Shown here one piece after another: positions 1-9,091 of a stretch of 64,000 nucleotides of DNA. Both the position numbers and the translations under genes were made by a program. Within the stretch, counting starts at the first letter, position 1. Each line of letters starts with the position of its first letter. The notes below the pieces were generated by a model. The model was given only the letters and a program-made list of their open reading frames with translations. It did not search any database and was not told the DNA's origin. The DNA is taken from NCBI GenBank assembly GCA_903860915.1, contig CAIOSJ010000021.1:186001-250000 (forward strand), in the 5' to 3' direction. Source of the DNA: an uncultured Actinomycetes bacterium (GTDB taxonomy: Bacteria > Actinomycetota > Acidimicrobiia > Acidimicrobiales > RAAP-2).

Positions 1-528
1 ATCCACGAGAGCAACCTCGTCTTGAGTCAATTTATCAAGAGTCTTTTCAACTCGCTCAATGTCGTCTTTAGAGAGGCCGTGTTCTTTTTCGAGGGACTCT
101 AGATCCTGGCGGGCCGAACGTCGCACGCCTCGGAGGGCGACCTTTCCTTCTTCGGCTTTGCCACGGACAATTTTCACCAATGATTTACGGCGATCTTCGG
201 TGAGGGCGGGGAAGGCGAGTCGAATAATGATGCCATCGTTCGAGGGATTGAGACCAAGGTCGGAGTTTTGAATGGCTTTTTCAATCGCCCCCATCGAGCT
301 CTTGTCGAAGGGCGAAATCACGAGCATCCGTGGTTCGGGCACCGAGAAGCCGGCTATCTGCTTCAGCGGGACCATGGTGCCGTAGTAATCGACCGCCAAT
401 CCCTCAACCAGGGCTGAAGATGCTCGTCCGGTGCGTACCGAGCCAAATTCTGAGCGAACGTGATCCAAGGCCTTCTGGAACTTCTCTCGCGTCTCTTCTA
501 AGACCAGTTCTATTAGTTCTTGTTCCAT
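1..528 (-). CDS. frr: ribosome recycling factor (partial, 3' end outside window)
   Basis: Ribosome recycling factor, which with EF-G splits the post-termination ribosome in the cytoplasm. The reading frame from the ATG at 528 gives 176 residues beginning [17 protein letters not shown], with the family motifs VRTGRASSALV and NPSNDGIIIRLAFPALTEDRR. It ends at the window edge about ten residues short of the usual 185, so only the extreme C-terminus is missing. Its ATG overlaps the pyrH TGA by one base (TGATG), which indicates translational coupling in the rpsB-tsf-pyrH-frr cluster. Identification is by motif and gene order and is secure. Confidence 0.95.
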   Translation of the reverse strand, partial: MEQELIELVLEETREKFQKALDHVRSEFGSVRTGRASSALVEGLAVDYYGTMVPLKQIAGFSVPEPRMLVISPFDKSSMGAIEKAIQNSDLGLNPSNDGIIIRLAFPALTEDRRKSLVKIVRGKAEEGKVALRGVRRSARQDLESLEKEHGLSKDDIERVEKTLDKLTQDEVALVD

Positions 529-1238
529 CACTTAACCAGCGTACCTACCGCTTCACCCGCGAGTGCGCGACGCAAATTATCGGGTGCCATCAGGTCAAAG
601 ACTCGGATCGGGAGCTCATTATCCTTACAAAAGGTAATGGCCGTTAGATCCATAACTCGAAGGTCCTTCGCGAGAACTTCATCAAAAGTAATCACGTCGT
701 ACTTTGTGGCATCGGGATTCTTCTTCGGGTCCTCGCTGTACACCCCATCGACGCCTCCGTGCGTACCCTTCAGCACCACTTCCGCCTCGATCTCGGCGGC
801 TCGTTGAGCTGCGGGGGTGTCAGTCGTGAAATAAGGGTTGCCCATACCCGCGGCGAAGATAACCACGCGACCCTTCTCGAGGTGTCGAACGGCGCGCCGA
901 CGTATGTAGGGTTCAGCCACCTGATCCATATTGATCGCTGACATGACTCGGGTCGGCCGACCGTGCGACTCAATTGCGTCTTGCAGTGCGAGGGCATTAA
1001 TCACCGTCCCTAACATGCCCATGAGATCCGAGTTCGCGCGGTTCATTCCCGCCATCGCTCCCGTGGCCCCCCGCCAAATATTTCCACCACCAACGACCAC
1101 GGCTAGTTCTAAACCGCCCACGGCCATTGAGTTGGAAATAGCTCGAGCTAGGAAGTCAACTACAGATGCATCGATTGTTTCCACGCTTGACGAGGAAGCC
1201 AGCGCCTCGCCGGAAAGCTTTAAGACAACCCGGCGCAT
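528..1238 (-). CDS. pyrH: UMP kinase
   Basis: UMP kinase (amino-acid-kinase fold) phosphorylates UMP to UDP with ATP in pyrimidine nucleotide synthesis. The 236-residue protein starts [13 protein letters not shown], carries the glycine-rich [10 protein letters not shown] near residues 48-57, and has the acceptor-site stretch around [15 protein letters not shown]. Length matches the bacterial family (about 240). It lies 5 bases downstream of tsf and overlaps frr by one base, so the cluster is probably one transcript. Function is assigned from conserved motifs and the nearly universal tsf-pyrH-frr order. Confidence 0.96.
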   Translation of the reverse strand: MRRVVLKLSGEALASSSSVETIDASVVDFLARAISNSMAVGGLELAVVVGGGNIWRGATGAMAGMNRANSDLMGMLGTVINALALQDAIESHGRPTRVMSAINMDQVAEPYIRRRAVRHLEKGRVVIFAAGMGNPYFTTDTPAAQRAAEIEAEVVLKGTHGGVDGVYSEDPKKNPDATKYDVITFDEVLAKDLRVMDLTAITFCKDNELPIRVFDLMAPDNLRRALAGEAVGTLVK

Positions 1239-1243
1239 TTGAA

Positions 1244-2035
1244 CTATCCCCCGATAACGACTTGAGCGTATCGAGTGATCGAGCCACTACCGAGGAACTG
1301 GGCGATTGATTGCTTCTCGTCTTTTACGTAGCCCTGCTCAACCAACACGCGGTCCTTGAACCATCCGTTCAGTCGGCCCTCAATGATCTTGGGCAACGCA
1401 GCCTCAGGCTTACCTTCATTACGCGAGATTTCCTCGACGGTAGCGCGCTCTGCATCGACCTCGGAGGCCGGGACATCGTCTCGAGTTAGATAGAGCGGCT
1501 TCGAGAAGGCAATGTGCACCGCAATCTCGTGTGCAACTTCTTCCGATGTCCCCTTCACCACGACGGCCACGGCGTTAACCCCACGACCGGACTGGAGGTG
1601 CAGATAGGTATCAACGATTTCGTCGGAACCGGCTTCGAGTCGAAACACCTTGCCCAGGGAAATGTTCTCCTTCAGCGTCGTGCGCAGCGTGTCAATGGCG
1701 TCCGCGAACGAATCAGCCGCAGACTCCCCATCGGCTGCCACGCGAGCGGTAATGTCGTCAAGGATTGACAAGAATTCCGTGGACTTGGCCACGAAGTCAG
1801 TCTCACAGCGCATCTCAACGAGGGCGGCCACTGAGCCAACACGCAGCACTGCGACGGCACCCTGTGAAGCTTCACGGTCGGCGCGCTTGGCGGCCGAAGC
1901 GAGTCCCTGAACGCGCAACCACTGCGTGGCCGCATCCATATCACCATCATTGGCTTCAAGGGCCTTTTTGGCGTCCAACATGCCCACACCCGTGGACTGT
2001 CGAAGGTTTTGTACATCCTTAGCGCTGAATGACAC
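1244..2035 (-). CDS. tsf: elongation factor Ts
   Basis: Nucleotide exchange factor for EF-Tu. The 263-residue product begins [19 protein letters not shown] and shows the N-terminal UBA-like helix region followed by [15 protein letters not shown], the EF-Tu contact signature ([11 protein letters not shown] segment [12 protein letters not shown] near residue 79) and the dimerisation domain. The start is a GTG preceded by AAAAGGAG, a strong ribosome binding site that fixes it. It sits 32 bases downstream of rpsB, as in most bacteria. Confidence 0.96.
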   Translation of the reverse strand: MSFSAKDVQNLRQSTGVGMLDAKKALEANDGDMDAATQWLRVQGLASAAKRADREASQGAVAVLRVGSVAALVEMRCETDFVAKSTEFLSILDDITARVAADGESAADSFADAIDTLRTTLKENISLGKVFRLEAGSDEIVDTYLHLQSGRGVNAVAVVVKGTSEEVAHEIAVHIAFSKPLYLTRDDVPASEVDAERATVEEISRNEGKPEAALPKIIEGRLNGWFKDRVLVEQGYVKDEKQSIAQFLGSGSITRYAQVVIGG

Positions 2036-2067
2036 CAGTGCTCTCCTTTTCTAGCAGTGAGATTTAA

Positions 2068-2811
2068 CTACGCCTCAACCGGCGCAGTGGGAATAGCCGA
2101 CGGTCGGGCGAGAACGGGACGGTTGGCGCGAATAAAGCGGCCTTCCATGACAGCGTCAGCAATAACGCGACAGAGCAACGCTCCAGCGCGAATGGCGTCG
2201 TCATTACCTGGAATGACGTAGTCAATCACGTCGGGATCACAGTTGGTGTCAACGACCGCGACCACGGGCAGACCCAACTTACGAGCCTCGGTAACTGCGA
2301 TGTGCTCTTTTTTCGTGTCAATAACGAAGACTGCTTCGGGCTGACGTTCGAGGTTGCGGATACCGCTGAGGTTGCGCTCCAGTTTGATGAGCTCTCGCGA
2401 GTGGCGCAGAGCCTCGCGCTTGGGCATACCTTCGAAGTCACCAGCACGCTGCATAATTTGCAGCTCGACCATGCGCTTCACACGACCAGAGACGGTCTGG
2501 AAGTTCGTCAACATGCCACCCAACCAACGTTGGTTGACGTAGGGCATTCCACAGGCATCCGCGTACTCCTGAATGGGACCCTGCGTTTGCTTCTTGGTGC
2601 CGACGAACAAAATTGTGCCGCCAGCGGCGACCATGTCACGGACGTAGGCATAGCTCTCTTCGATACCGGCGAGAGTCTTGCGAAGGTCAATGATGTAGAT
2701 ACCGTTGCGTTCGCCGAGAATAAAACGGCGCATCTTCGGATTCCATCGACGAGTCTGGTGGCCAAAATGCACACCGGAGTCCAATAGTTCTTTCAAAGTG
2801 ACGAGTGCCAC
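2068..2811 (-). CDS. rpsB: 30S ribosomal protein S2
   Basis: Small-subunit ribosomal protein S2. The protein has 247 residues with the S2 signatures [15 protein letters not shown] near the N-terminus and [25 protein letters not shown] toward the C-terminus (given here as [12 protein letters not shown] plus following residues). Start is GTG at 2811 preceded by AAAGGAT. It is the first gene of the rpsB-tsf-pyrH-frr cluster; the 127 bases upstream, down to the end of xerC, should hold the promoter or leader but I see no convincing -35/-10 pair there. Confidence 0.96.
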   Translation of the reverse strand: MALVTLKELLDSGVHFGHQTRRWNPKMRRFILGERNGIYIIDLRKTLAGIEESYAYVRDMVAAGGTILFVGTKKQTQGPIQEYADACGMPYVNQRWLGGMLTNFQTVSGRVKRMVELQIMQRAGDFEGMPKREALRHSRELIKLERNLSGIRNLERQPEAVFVIDTKKEHIAVTEARKLGLPVVAVVDTNCDPDVIDYVIPGNDDAIRAGALLCRVIADAVMEGRFIRANRPVLARPSAIPTAPVEA

Positions 2812-2938
2812 AGTTATCCTTTCGTTCGGTTACCACGAATCGGGAGTGCGCCCGAGGGCGACCGTACGAATATCCCGATGCGATGACATACTCCCTCTCA
2901 CGGTGAGCGGGCTGTTCAATGTTAGCCGTTTTGTATAC

Positions 2939-3829
2939 CTAACCCCGCGGGTGGGTCTCGCGATGTATTTTCTGCAAGCGTGATTTGGATACGTGCGTGT
3001 AAATCTGGGTCGTCGTCAGACTTTCGTGACCCAGGAGCTCCTGGACCACCCGAAGGTCGGCGCCGCCTTCAAGCAGGTGGGTGGCGAAGGTGTGCCGCAG
3101 AGCGTGGGGGTGGACGTAAGCGCCAGGTAGGCGACTAGCCAGTATTCGCCTTACGTCGCGGGGATTAAGTCGATTCCCGCGCCGATTGACAAAAAGTACC
3201 CCCGTGGGGCTCGTGGCGTTCAGCGCCTGTGGTCGGCCTTCGTCGCGCCATCGGCGCACCGCCGCCATTCCCTTAGGGTGCAGCGGCAGCAGCCTTTCTT
3301 TGCGACCCTTCCCCACCACACGGACCACGCCCTGAGCCCAATCGAGTGATTCGAGATTCATGTCGCATAATTCGCTGACGCGCACACCCGAGCCGTATAA
3401 GACTTCGCAAATTGCTCGATCGCGAAGCGCCCAGAGGCTATTGCCCCAGTCCGCGTCCAGCAGAGCTTCCAGCTGATCACGAACCACGAGGTCCGGTAAT
3501 TGATTTTTCGCTGGCGGGGCGCTGATGCGCACGCAGGGGTTTTCTTCAATGTTTCCCCGCTCTAGGGACCACGCGAAAAACCCCTTAAGTGAGGAGATTC
3601 TTCGAATTACGCTATTACGCGCATCACCGCGCATCGTAAGGAAAGCCAAATAATTTCGAATTTCTGACTTAGTGACGTCCCGAGGGAGTTCCACGCCCCG
3701 GCCGCTGGACCACGCCACAAAGGCGGAAATATCACTCTGATAGGCCTTAACAGTGGCTGGCGAGCGGTCCACGGCACGAAGTGACGTTACGTAATCGTCG
3801 AGCAGCCAGTGCGAAAGTTCGACGCCCAC
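2939..3829 (-). CDS. xerC: tyrosine recombinase XerC/XerD
   Basis: Site-specific tyrosine recombinase, expected to resolve chromosome dimers at dif. From the GTG at 3829 the product has 296 residues, close to the XerC/D norm. An N-terminal SAM-like core-binding domain (about 5-85) precedes the catalytic domain. All catalytic residues are visible: R150 (GSGVRVSEL), K174 (GKGRKE), H242 and R245 (HALRH), H268 (LLGHES) and nucleophile Y277 (QIYTHV). A TTG at 3889 would add 20 residues that do not look like the family and would crowd the divergent regulator gene, so I prefer the GTG, though neither start has a strong ribosome site. XerC rather than XerD is by gene context (next to rpsB in actinobacteria) and is less certain. 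Confidence 0.88.
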   Translation of the reverse strand: MGVELSHWLLDDYVTSLRAVDRSPATVKAYQSDISAFVAWSSGRGVELPRDVTKSEIRNYLAFLTMRGDARNSVIRRISSLKGFFAWSLERGNIEENPCVRISAPPAKNQLPDLVVRDQLEALLDADWGNSLWALRDRAICEVLYGSGVRVSELCDMNLESLDWAQGVVRVVGKGRKERLLPLHPKGMAAVRRWRDEGRPQALNATSPTGVLFVNRRGNRLNPRDVRRILASRLPGAYVHPHALRHTFATHLLEGGADLRVVQELLGHESLTTTQIYTHVSKSRLQKIHRETHPRG

Positions 3830-3903
3830 AAGTTGAAGGTTAGCCACGTAGCAATGCCACGGGCGTTCACGTAGGTAGGCTGACAGCAACAGGGAAGGGT
3901 GGC

Positions 3904-4578
3904 ATGGCCCGCATTTTGATCATCGAAGACGACGACCGCATTCGCGCATCGCTACGTTTAATGTGCGAAGGCGAAGGCTTTGACGTCGATGAGGCGGAAA
4001 CCGCCGAGCGCGGACTTGAGATTTTCGCCAAGACACCTGCTCACGTTGTTCTGGTCGACCTGATGTTGCCAGGAATTAGCGGTCTCGAAGCCTGTCGCAA
4101 CCTCCGATCGACCAGCAAAGTGCCGATAATTATTGTCTCAGCACGTGACGATACCTCCGACATCGTGGCGGGCCTCGACGCGGGAGCTGATGACTACGTC
4201 ACCAAACCCTTTGTCCCCGCAGAGATGGTTGCCCGAATCCGCGCTCACATTCGGCGCAATCCATCGCGGCAGATGGCCCGCTTCACGCTCGGCGATCTGG
4301 TTATCGTGCCCGACGAAGGTACGGTACATCGCGGCGACGGAAGTGCTGTTCACCTAACAGCCACGGAGTTTCGCCTTCTTACGGAGCTCGCTATCGCCGG
4401 TGGCAAAATTCTGACGCGCGAGGACGTCTTAGAGCGAGTGTGGGGTTACGACTACTTCGGTGATGGCCGGCTCGTGGATGTCCACATTCGGCGCCTGCGC
4501 ACCAAGATTGAACCGGATCCCGCCAACCCCACCTTCCTACAAACGGTCCGAGGCGCTGGTTACAAGTTGGTTTCCTAG
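3904..4578 (+). CDS. mtrA: OmpR-family response regulator, MtrA-like
   Basis: Two-component DNA-binding response regulator. The 224 residues contain a receiver domain (1-115) with acidic pocket EDD at 8-10, phosphoacceptor D52 (VLVDLMLPG) and K101 (TKPF), followed by an OmpR/PhoB winged-helix domain ending in the recognition-helix segment VDVHIRRLRTKIEPDP. A strong ribosome site GGGAAGGG precedes the ATG. It is coupled to the sensor kinase gene by a one-base overlap (TAGTG) and followed by a GerMN lipoprotein, the mtrA-mtrB-lpqB order of actinobacteria. The MtrA name rests on this context and on domain type; phylogeny was not tested. Confidence 0.88.
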   Translation: MARILIIEDDDRIRASLRLMCEGEGFDVDEAETAERGLEIFAKTPAHVVLVDLMLPGISGLEACRNLRSTSKVPIIIVSARDDTSDIVAGLDAGADDYVTKPFVPAEMVARIRAHIRRNPSRQMARFTLGDLVIVPDEGTVHRGDGSAVHLTATEFRLLTELAIAGGKILTREDVLERVWGYDYFGDGRLVDVHIRRLRTKIEPDPANPTFLQTVRGAGYKLVS

Positions 4579-5966
4579 TGGCGCTCGCTTCACTTCGGCG
4601 TCGTCTGTCCATCAGCCTCGCGCTCGCCGTCACCGTCTTGAGTCTGCTCTTTACCGTTTTTACCTATTTTGGCGTACGCCACGTGGAAGTAACCCAACGG
4701 GAAACCAGCACCCTACGCCAGGCTTATGTCAACGCCACGCTGATTCGAAATGCAATTCTCTCCGGGTCGCCCGCTCTCGAAACGGTGCTGGACTCACTGG
4801 ATAGCGGCACCAATGCGAGCAACATGATCTACGCGCACCGCGCCTGGATTGTTTCCAAACTATCCAGCAACCACGACAAAGTACCGGTGGATGTGCAGAT
4901 TTCGGCGACTCAGGGGCACGTTGCCCGACGAATTTTTATCTCCAATGGGGAGCCGGTGCTGGCCATTGGCATTCCCATTCCGGCAATCAACGCCATCTAC
5001 TTCCAGCTCGACCACGTGAGCGACCTCAACCGAAGTCTGAACCTCACCCTTCTCGTTCTCTCCGCGGCAGTCGGAGCCACCATCCTGATTGGTCTGCTCG
5101 GGGGTCTGGTGATTAGCAGACGTATCACCACGCCATTCGCGCGCACCGCCAAAACAGCTCGTGATATCGCCGAGGGTGATTTCACTCAACGAATAACCAC
5201 CGGGATTAACAATCTCGAAGTAAAAACCCTGGCTGACTCGTTCAATCAAATGGTCGACCACCTGGTTGAACGCATTGAACGAGACGCGAGATTTTCCAGC
5301 GACGTCAGTCACGAACTACGCAGCCCCCTCACCACCCTGGCCACCACCATCGCCATCATGCAAAAGGACCGGGAGGCTTTGTCCGTTAGTTCACGCGAAG
5401 CTCTCGACCTGCTGAGCGCCGACGTTGCTACTTTTCAAATTCTGGTAGAGGATCTACTCGAAATGGCTGGCAACGAAGCGCAGGGATACTTCAAAGAAGA
5501 TGTGCAACTGGAAATGCTGCTCAACCAGTGCCTGCGTTCGGCGACAGCACGACTCCATTTGGCGACCATTCCGATCATCCACGAGACCAATGTCAGCTCC
5601 ATCCTTGTGTCGGTCGACCGACGCCGTTTCGAAAGAGTGATAACCAATTTGCTGGATAACGCGCGCCGCTACGGCGGCGGTGCAGTCGCTATTCGGGTCC
5701 GCTCCTCACATAACGACGTCACTATTGACGTCGACGACGCCGGGGCGGGCATTGGCGCAGAAGAACGGCAACGGGTCTTCGAACGTTTCTATCGGGGACA
5801 CGCCGCGCACCAGCGGGGCGCCGTGCGCGGCACCGGCCTCGGACTCTCGCTAGTCGCCGAACACGTGCAGCATTTTGGCGGTCACGTCGAGATTCTGCAA
5901 AGCCCCGAGGGGGGATGCCGCGTGCGCATCGTCCTGCCCGTGTTGGATGAGGAGGCGCTGTTGTGA
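4578..5966 (+). CDS. mtrB: sensor histidine kinase, MtrB-like
   Basis: Membrane sensor kinase partnered with the preceding regulator. The 462 residues comprise TM1 (about 10-31), an extracytoplasmic sensor loop of about 125 residues, TM2 (about 157-180), a HAMP linker (about 180-232), a HisKA domain with phosphoacceptor H245 in VSHELRSPLTT, and a HATPase domain with N-box N357/N361, G1 box DDAGAGIG (386-393) and G2 box GTGLGLS (418-424). All catalytic elements are present. Start is GTG at 4578, overlapping the regulator stop; the end overlaps the next gene by 4 bases (GTGA). In mycobacteria MtrB responds to cell-wall/division status; that role here is inferred. Confidence 0.88.
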   Translation: MALASLRRRLSISLALAVTVLSLLFTVFTYFGVRHVEVTQRETSTLRQAYVNATLIRNAILSGSPALETVLDSLDSGTNASNMIYAHRAWIVSKLSSNHDKVPVDVQISATQGHVARRIFISNGEPVLAIGIPIPAINAIYFQLDHVSDLNRSLNLTLLVLSAAVGATILIGLLGGLVISRRITTPFARTAKTARDIAEGDFTQRITTGINNLEVKTLADSFNQMVDHLVERIERDARFSSDVSHELRSPLTTLATTIAIMQKDREALSVSSREALDLLSADVATFQILVEDLLEMAGNEAQGYFKEDVQLEMLLNQCLRSATARLHLATIPIIHETNVSSILVSVDRRRFERVITNLLDNARRYGGGAVAIRVRSSHNDVTIDVDDAGAGIGAEERQRVFERFYRGHAAHQRGAVRGTGLGLSLVAEHVQHFGGHVEILQSPEGGCRVRIVLPVLDEEALL

Positions 5967-6535
5967 CTCGCTTTCTCAGGAGCTTCGCCGTACTGAGCGC
6001 GGCCGTGACGCTCAGTTCCTGTTCACTCGTACCCACCGACCCTGCCCCTCGCGTTATTGCGCCCGATCAAGTTCCTTTTTCACTGCTCGCTCCGCCCACC
6101 ACGGTCGCCTCGTCGAGCGTGCAGCACACGAGTAGCGTGATTTGGCTCATTGACGCAGCCGGTCAACTGGCTCGGGCCTCACGATTCACTGGGAGCCTCC
6201 CGGAAGTGCTGTCGGTGGAAAAGGCGCTCATCGCCGGACCCACGGATATTGAAACGCTGAGCGGTTACGCCACGGCCGTCTCGCCCACTCTCCACGTCGA
6301 TCACATTGAACGCCACGGCCACTCCATCACTCTTGCTCTGTCGGGAGCGTTATCTAAAGGTGGTGCCGTGCTGCAGAAGGCCTGTGGGCAAATCGTCCTC
6401 ACCGCACTCGGAGCCTCAGCGGCGACCAGCGTTCGTATTGTGCTGAACGGAGTCAATTTCCTAATTCCCAACCCACGCCACGCGGCGACCTACGTTTCCC
6501 TCGCGTCAGATTTTCAGGCGATTGTTACCCGCTGA
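5963..6535 (+). CDS. short GerMN-domain lipoprotein, LpqB-like N-terminal part only
   Basis: Predicted lipoprotein of 190 residues. The N-terminal signal MTRFLRSFAVLSAAVTLSSC ends in a lipobox-like LSSC with Cys20. The rest, with IDAAGQLARASRF and LSVEKALIAGPTDIE..., resembles the GerMN domain that forms the N-terminal part of LpqB, the lipoprotein partner of MtrB in actinobacteria. Canonical LpqB is about 580 residues with a C-terminal beta-propeller; that part is absent. GTG start overlaps the kinase gene by 4 bases (GTGA), so it is the third gene of the operon. Its tail overlaps the convergent rsfS end by 22 bases. Role inferred: a sensor accessory protein in the envelope. Confidence 0.75.
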   Translation: MTRFLRSFAVLSAAVTLSSCSLVPTDPAPRVIAPDQVPFSLLAPPTTVASSSVQHTSSVIWLIDAAGQLARASRFTGSLPEVLSVEKALIAGPTDIETLSGYATAVSPTLHVDHIERHGHSITLALSGALSKGGAVLQKACGQIVLTALGASAATSVRIVLNGVNFLIPNPRHAATYVSLASDFQAIVTR

Positions 6536-6900
6536 GGCGGCCTAAAGGTATCGGCCGCACTCCACAGGTGCTCGAGATCGTAGAAGTCTCGAGTTTCCAC
6601 ATCGAAGACATGAACGATTGAGAATCCGTAGTCCAGTGCAATCCACTGTCCACTGTCCCAACCCTCTACTCGCATTGGCTTTACGTCGAGTCGTTCCATC
6701 ACGTAGCGCTCTATTTCTTCAGCAAGGGTGCGTACATGTCTGTCATTACGACCGCTCACCAGTACGAGACACTCAAAAGCGTCCATGTAGGGGGCGACAT
6801 TCAGCACCACCGAATCGCTGCCTAATTTCTCGTCGGCCCCCAAAAGTACTGCTCGCAGGAAATCCCCGAGGGTCTGATCGCACCAGGCCGGGAGCAGCAT
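6514..6900 (-). CDS. rsfS: ribosome silencing factor RsfS
   Basis: RsfS binds ribosomal protein L14 and blocks subunit joining when nutrients are short. The 128-residue product from the ATG at 6900 carries the RsfS/Iojap signatures: an N-terminal alpha segment (LGDFLRAVLLGADEKL), SDSVVLNV, SGRNDRHVRTLAEEIE and the C-terminal GWDSGQWIALDYGFSIVHVF. An in-frame upstream extension is open but its sequence is the shadow of the small membrane-protein gene just upstream, so I start at 6900. Gene order nadD, small protein, rsfS is the standard actinobacterial one. Confidence 0.93.
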   Translation of the reverse strand: MLLPAWCDQTLGDFLRAVLLGADEKLGSDSVVLNVAPYMDAFECLVLVSGRNDRHVRTLAEEIERYVMERLDVKPMRVEGWDSGQWIALDYGFSIVHVFDVETRDFYDLEHLWSAADTFRPPQRVTIA

Positions 6901-6920
6901 GGGCTCAGATGCGTCGGACG

Positions 6921-7100
6921 TCAGCGCACCACTCCAATAGCCGCTACGGCCACGAGAAAGGGGGCGACGAGGCTGAGAAGGCCGTAGATGGCCCAGCGAC
7001 GCTTCAGGCGTCGTACATCTTGACGTCGCCGGGGCGCCGCCTCTACTACCGTCAGCCCGTGGGCCTGCGGTTCTGTCAGGTCGAAGACTCGAACTGCCAT
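6921..7100 (-). CDS. 59-residue single-pass membrane protein between nadD and rsfS
   Basis: A small open frame not assignable to a family. ATG at 7100, TGA at 6921-6923; 59 residues. The N-terminal half is polar and becomes very basic (PRRRQDVRRLKRRW, residues 23-36); the C-terminal half is one hydrophobic helix (about 38-58: IYGLLSLVAPFLVAVAAIGVV). Topology by positive-inside would put the N-terminus in the cytoplasm. A GAGGAG stretch lies about 14 bases before the ATG, which is longer than ideal spacing. It fills the gap between nadD (40 bases upstream) and rsfS (20 bases downstream) on the same strand. In other actinobacteria this slot often holds LytR-type or small membrane genes. I judge it real from position, codon pattern and topology. 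Confidence 0.62.
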   Translation of the reverse strand: MAVRVFDLTEPQAHGLTVVEAAPRRRQDVRRLKRRWAIYGLLSLVAPFLVAVAAIGVVR

Positions 7101-7140
7101 GCACTACGAGCCTACTCCTCTGCCCACTCGACGACAAGGA

Positions 7141-7680
7141 TTAGTCACGCCCAAAGAACAGATCATCCCGCTGTTCAGGACTTTCGTCGCCTCGCAGCAG
7201 CGAACTCGAAATATTTACGAGGTTCATAGGAATGGACCGCACGCGCCAGCCATCGAGGGCGGGCACCTTGGTGCTATCCCGTGGAACCACCACCACATCA
7301 CATAGTGCGGCCAGTTCACTAGCACGCCACCACGAAGCCAGGCTGCTCGCGACGTCTGCGCCGACAATGAGCGAAACGGCACAACCTTCCTCAAGTAATT
7401 CGTTAACGGTGTCGAAGCTGTAGGAGGGTCCGCTACGGCGAATTTCGCGGTCGCTAACTTCAACGAAGCTTTCGTGGGCGAAGATGTCACGCGTCTGAGC
7501 CAATCGCTCGACACCGGGTGCAACAAGTCGCTGTCCACTCTTGCGGTAGGGGTCACCCGCAACCACGACCACGATGCGGTCGAACCAACCCGTCGCCCAC
7601 GCCGCGCGTACCACGGCCACGTGACCACGGTGGGGCGGGTCAAAAGTTCCCCCAAAGAGGCCAATCTTCTCCTGCGTCAC
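7141..7680 (-). CDS. nadD: nicotinate-nucleotide adenylyltransferase
   Basis: NadD transfers AMP from ATP to nicotinate mononucleotide in NAD synthesis. The 179-residue protein has the nucleotidyltransferase signature GGTFDPPHRGH at residues 10-20 and the C-terminal ISSSLLR (family ISSTxIR) that closes the ATP site. It is slightly shorter than the usual 190-210. GTG start preceded by GACGGG. It is followed by the small membrane protein and rsfS, the usual order, but is separated from proA by the MoxR/CoxE/phosphatase genes and the oppositely oriented DAHP synthase. Confidence 0.93.
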   Translation of the reverse strand: MTQEKIGLFGGTFDPPHRGHVAVVRAAWATGWFDRIVVVVAGDPYRKSGQRLVAPGVERLAQTRDIFAHESFVEVSDREIRRSGPSYSFDTVNELLEEGCAVSLIVGADVASSLASWWRASELAALCDVVVVPRDSTKVPALDGWRVRSIPMNLVNISSSLLRGDESPEQRDDLFFGRD

Positions 7681-7738
7681 CCCGTCAGCCTACGGTGCCG
7701 ATTTCCTACTCGTGGACTCCACCTTCTACGCTTAAGAA

Positions 7739-9091
7739 ATGACTACGACCGCCAGCACCTGGAGCCCCGCATCTTGGCGTAGTCACAACGTGGCCCAAAG
7801 TCCCGTCTGGCCCGATCTAGAAGCTCTCGCTGCGGTCGAGGTGCTTCTCGCAGCCCAGCCCCCTCTGGTTTTTGCTGGCGAGGCGCGCACCTTAACCACG
7901 CAGCTCGGAAAAGTCGCTCGCGGCGAGGCTTTTCTCCTTCAGGCAGGCGACTGCGCTGAAAGTTTTCACGCCGGATCAGCCGACGCCATTCGCGACAAGC
8001 TCAAGGTCATTTTGCAGATGGCCGTCGCCCTCACCTACGCCTCGGGAGTTCCTGTTCTCAAGGTTGGGCGGATTGCCGGTCAGTTTGCCAAACCGCGCAG
8101 TTCGGCCACTGAAACTCGCGACAACGTCACCCTCGAAGCCTTCCGCGGTCACATCGTCAACGACGAAGCCTTCACCGCGGATGCACGACGACCCGACCCG
8201 ACCCGAATGATCACCGCCTACCACCAGAGCGCGGCGACACTCAACCTCCTGCGCGCCTTCACCAAGGGCGGCTTCGCCGACATGAGTCGCGTTCACGCGT
8301 GGAATCAGGAGTTTGTCGCCTCGTCCAGCGAGGGGCAGCGCTACTCCGCTATTGCTGATGACATCGAACGGGCTCTGGCCTTCATGCGGGCCTGCGGGAT
8401 TGATCTGTCGCGCGAGGACTCATTGCACACCGTGGATTTCTACACCAGCCACGAAGCGCTTATTTTGCCCTACGAGCAAGCGTTCACCCGAAGCGACTCA
8501 CTCACCAACACCTGGTTCGACTGCTCGGCTCACATGCTGTGGATAGGTGACCGAACGCGCCAGCGTGACGGCGCTCACATTGAATTCCTACGTGGGGTCG
8601 GCAATCCCCTCGGCCTCAAGGTGGGGCCAAGCATGATGGCCGACGAACTACTCGAAATTATCGAAGTCCTCAACCCCGCCAACACCCCTGGTCGACTTAC
8701 CCTCATTTCACGAATGGGGCGTGATGGTATTGAAAAACACCTCCCGCCCCTCGTCAAGGCCGTGCGCGATGCCGGCCACCAGGTGGTGTGGGCCTGCGAT
8801 CCCATGCACGGCAACACCTTCGGTACCGACAGCGGGCGAAAGACTCGTCGTTTTGACGACATTCTGGCCGAAGTTCGCTCATTTTTCGAAATTCACCGCG
8901 CTCTCGGCACGTGGCCGGGAGGTCTGCACATCGAACTTACCGGCGACAATGTGACTGAATGCTTGGGTGGTGGTCTCGGTCTTGCCGAAGGCGACTTGGA
9001 GCTGAACTACACGTCAATGTGCGACCCGCGACTCAATGCCTCGCAAAGTCTCGACCTCGCTTTTCGCGTCGCCGAATTTCTGCAGAGCTAG
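7739..9091 (+). CDS. aroG: class II 3-deoxy-D-arabino-heptulosonate 7-phosphate synthase
   Basis: First enzyme of the shikimate pathway, condensing phosphoenolpyruvate and erythrose 4-phosphate. At 450 residues with [26 protein letters not shown] (metal-ligand cysteine), [13 protein letters not shown] and DPMHGNT it is clearly the plant/actinobacterial type II (AroAII) enzyme, not the E. coli type I. No ribosome site precedes the ATG; a TACGCT lies 9-14 bases upstream, so the transcript may be leaderless. It stands alone on the plus strand inside a minus-strand housekeeping block and its stop overlaps the convergent phosphatase by 4 bases. The 59 bases to divergent nadD hold both promoters. 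Confidence 0.95.
   Translation: MTTTASTWSPASWRSHNVAQSPVWPDLEALAAVEVLLAAQPPLVFAGEARTLTTQLGKVARGEAFLLQAGDCAESFHAGSADAIRDKLKVILQMAVALTYASGVPVLKVGRIAGQFAKPRSSATETRDNVTLEAFRGHIVNDEAFTADARRPDPTRMITAYHQSAATLNLLRAFTKGGFADMSRVHAWNQEFVASSSEGQRYSAIADDIERALAFMRACGIDLSREDSLHTVDFYTSHEALILPYEQAFTRSDSLTNTWFDCSAHMLWIGDRTRQRDGAHIEFLRGVGNPLGLKVGPSMMADELLEIIEVLNPANTPGRLTLISRMGRDGIEKHLPPLVKAVRDAGHQVVWACDPMHGNTFGTDSGRKTRRFDDILAEVRSFFEIHRALGTWPGGLHIELTGDNVTECLGGGLGLAEGDLELNYTSMCDPRLNASQSLDLAFRVAEFLQS

Noticed and set aside
2812..2938. Known ribosomal leader or clear promoter before rpsB
   Set aside because: TATACA and TTGAAC elements are present but not at a workable spacing; no leader fold is evident by eye.
6901..7137. 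N-terminal extension of RsfS
   Set aside because: The in-frame extension is Arg/Ser/Pro-rich and lies over the better small membrane-protein frame; RsfS homology begins at the ATG at 6900.
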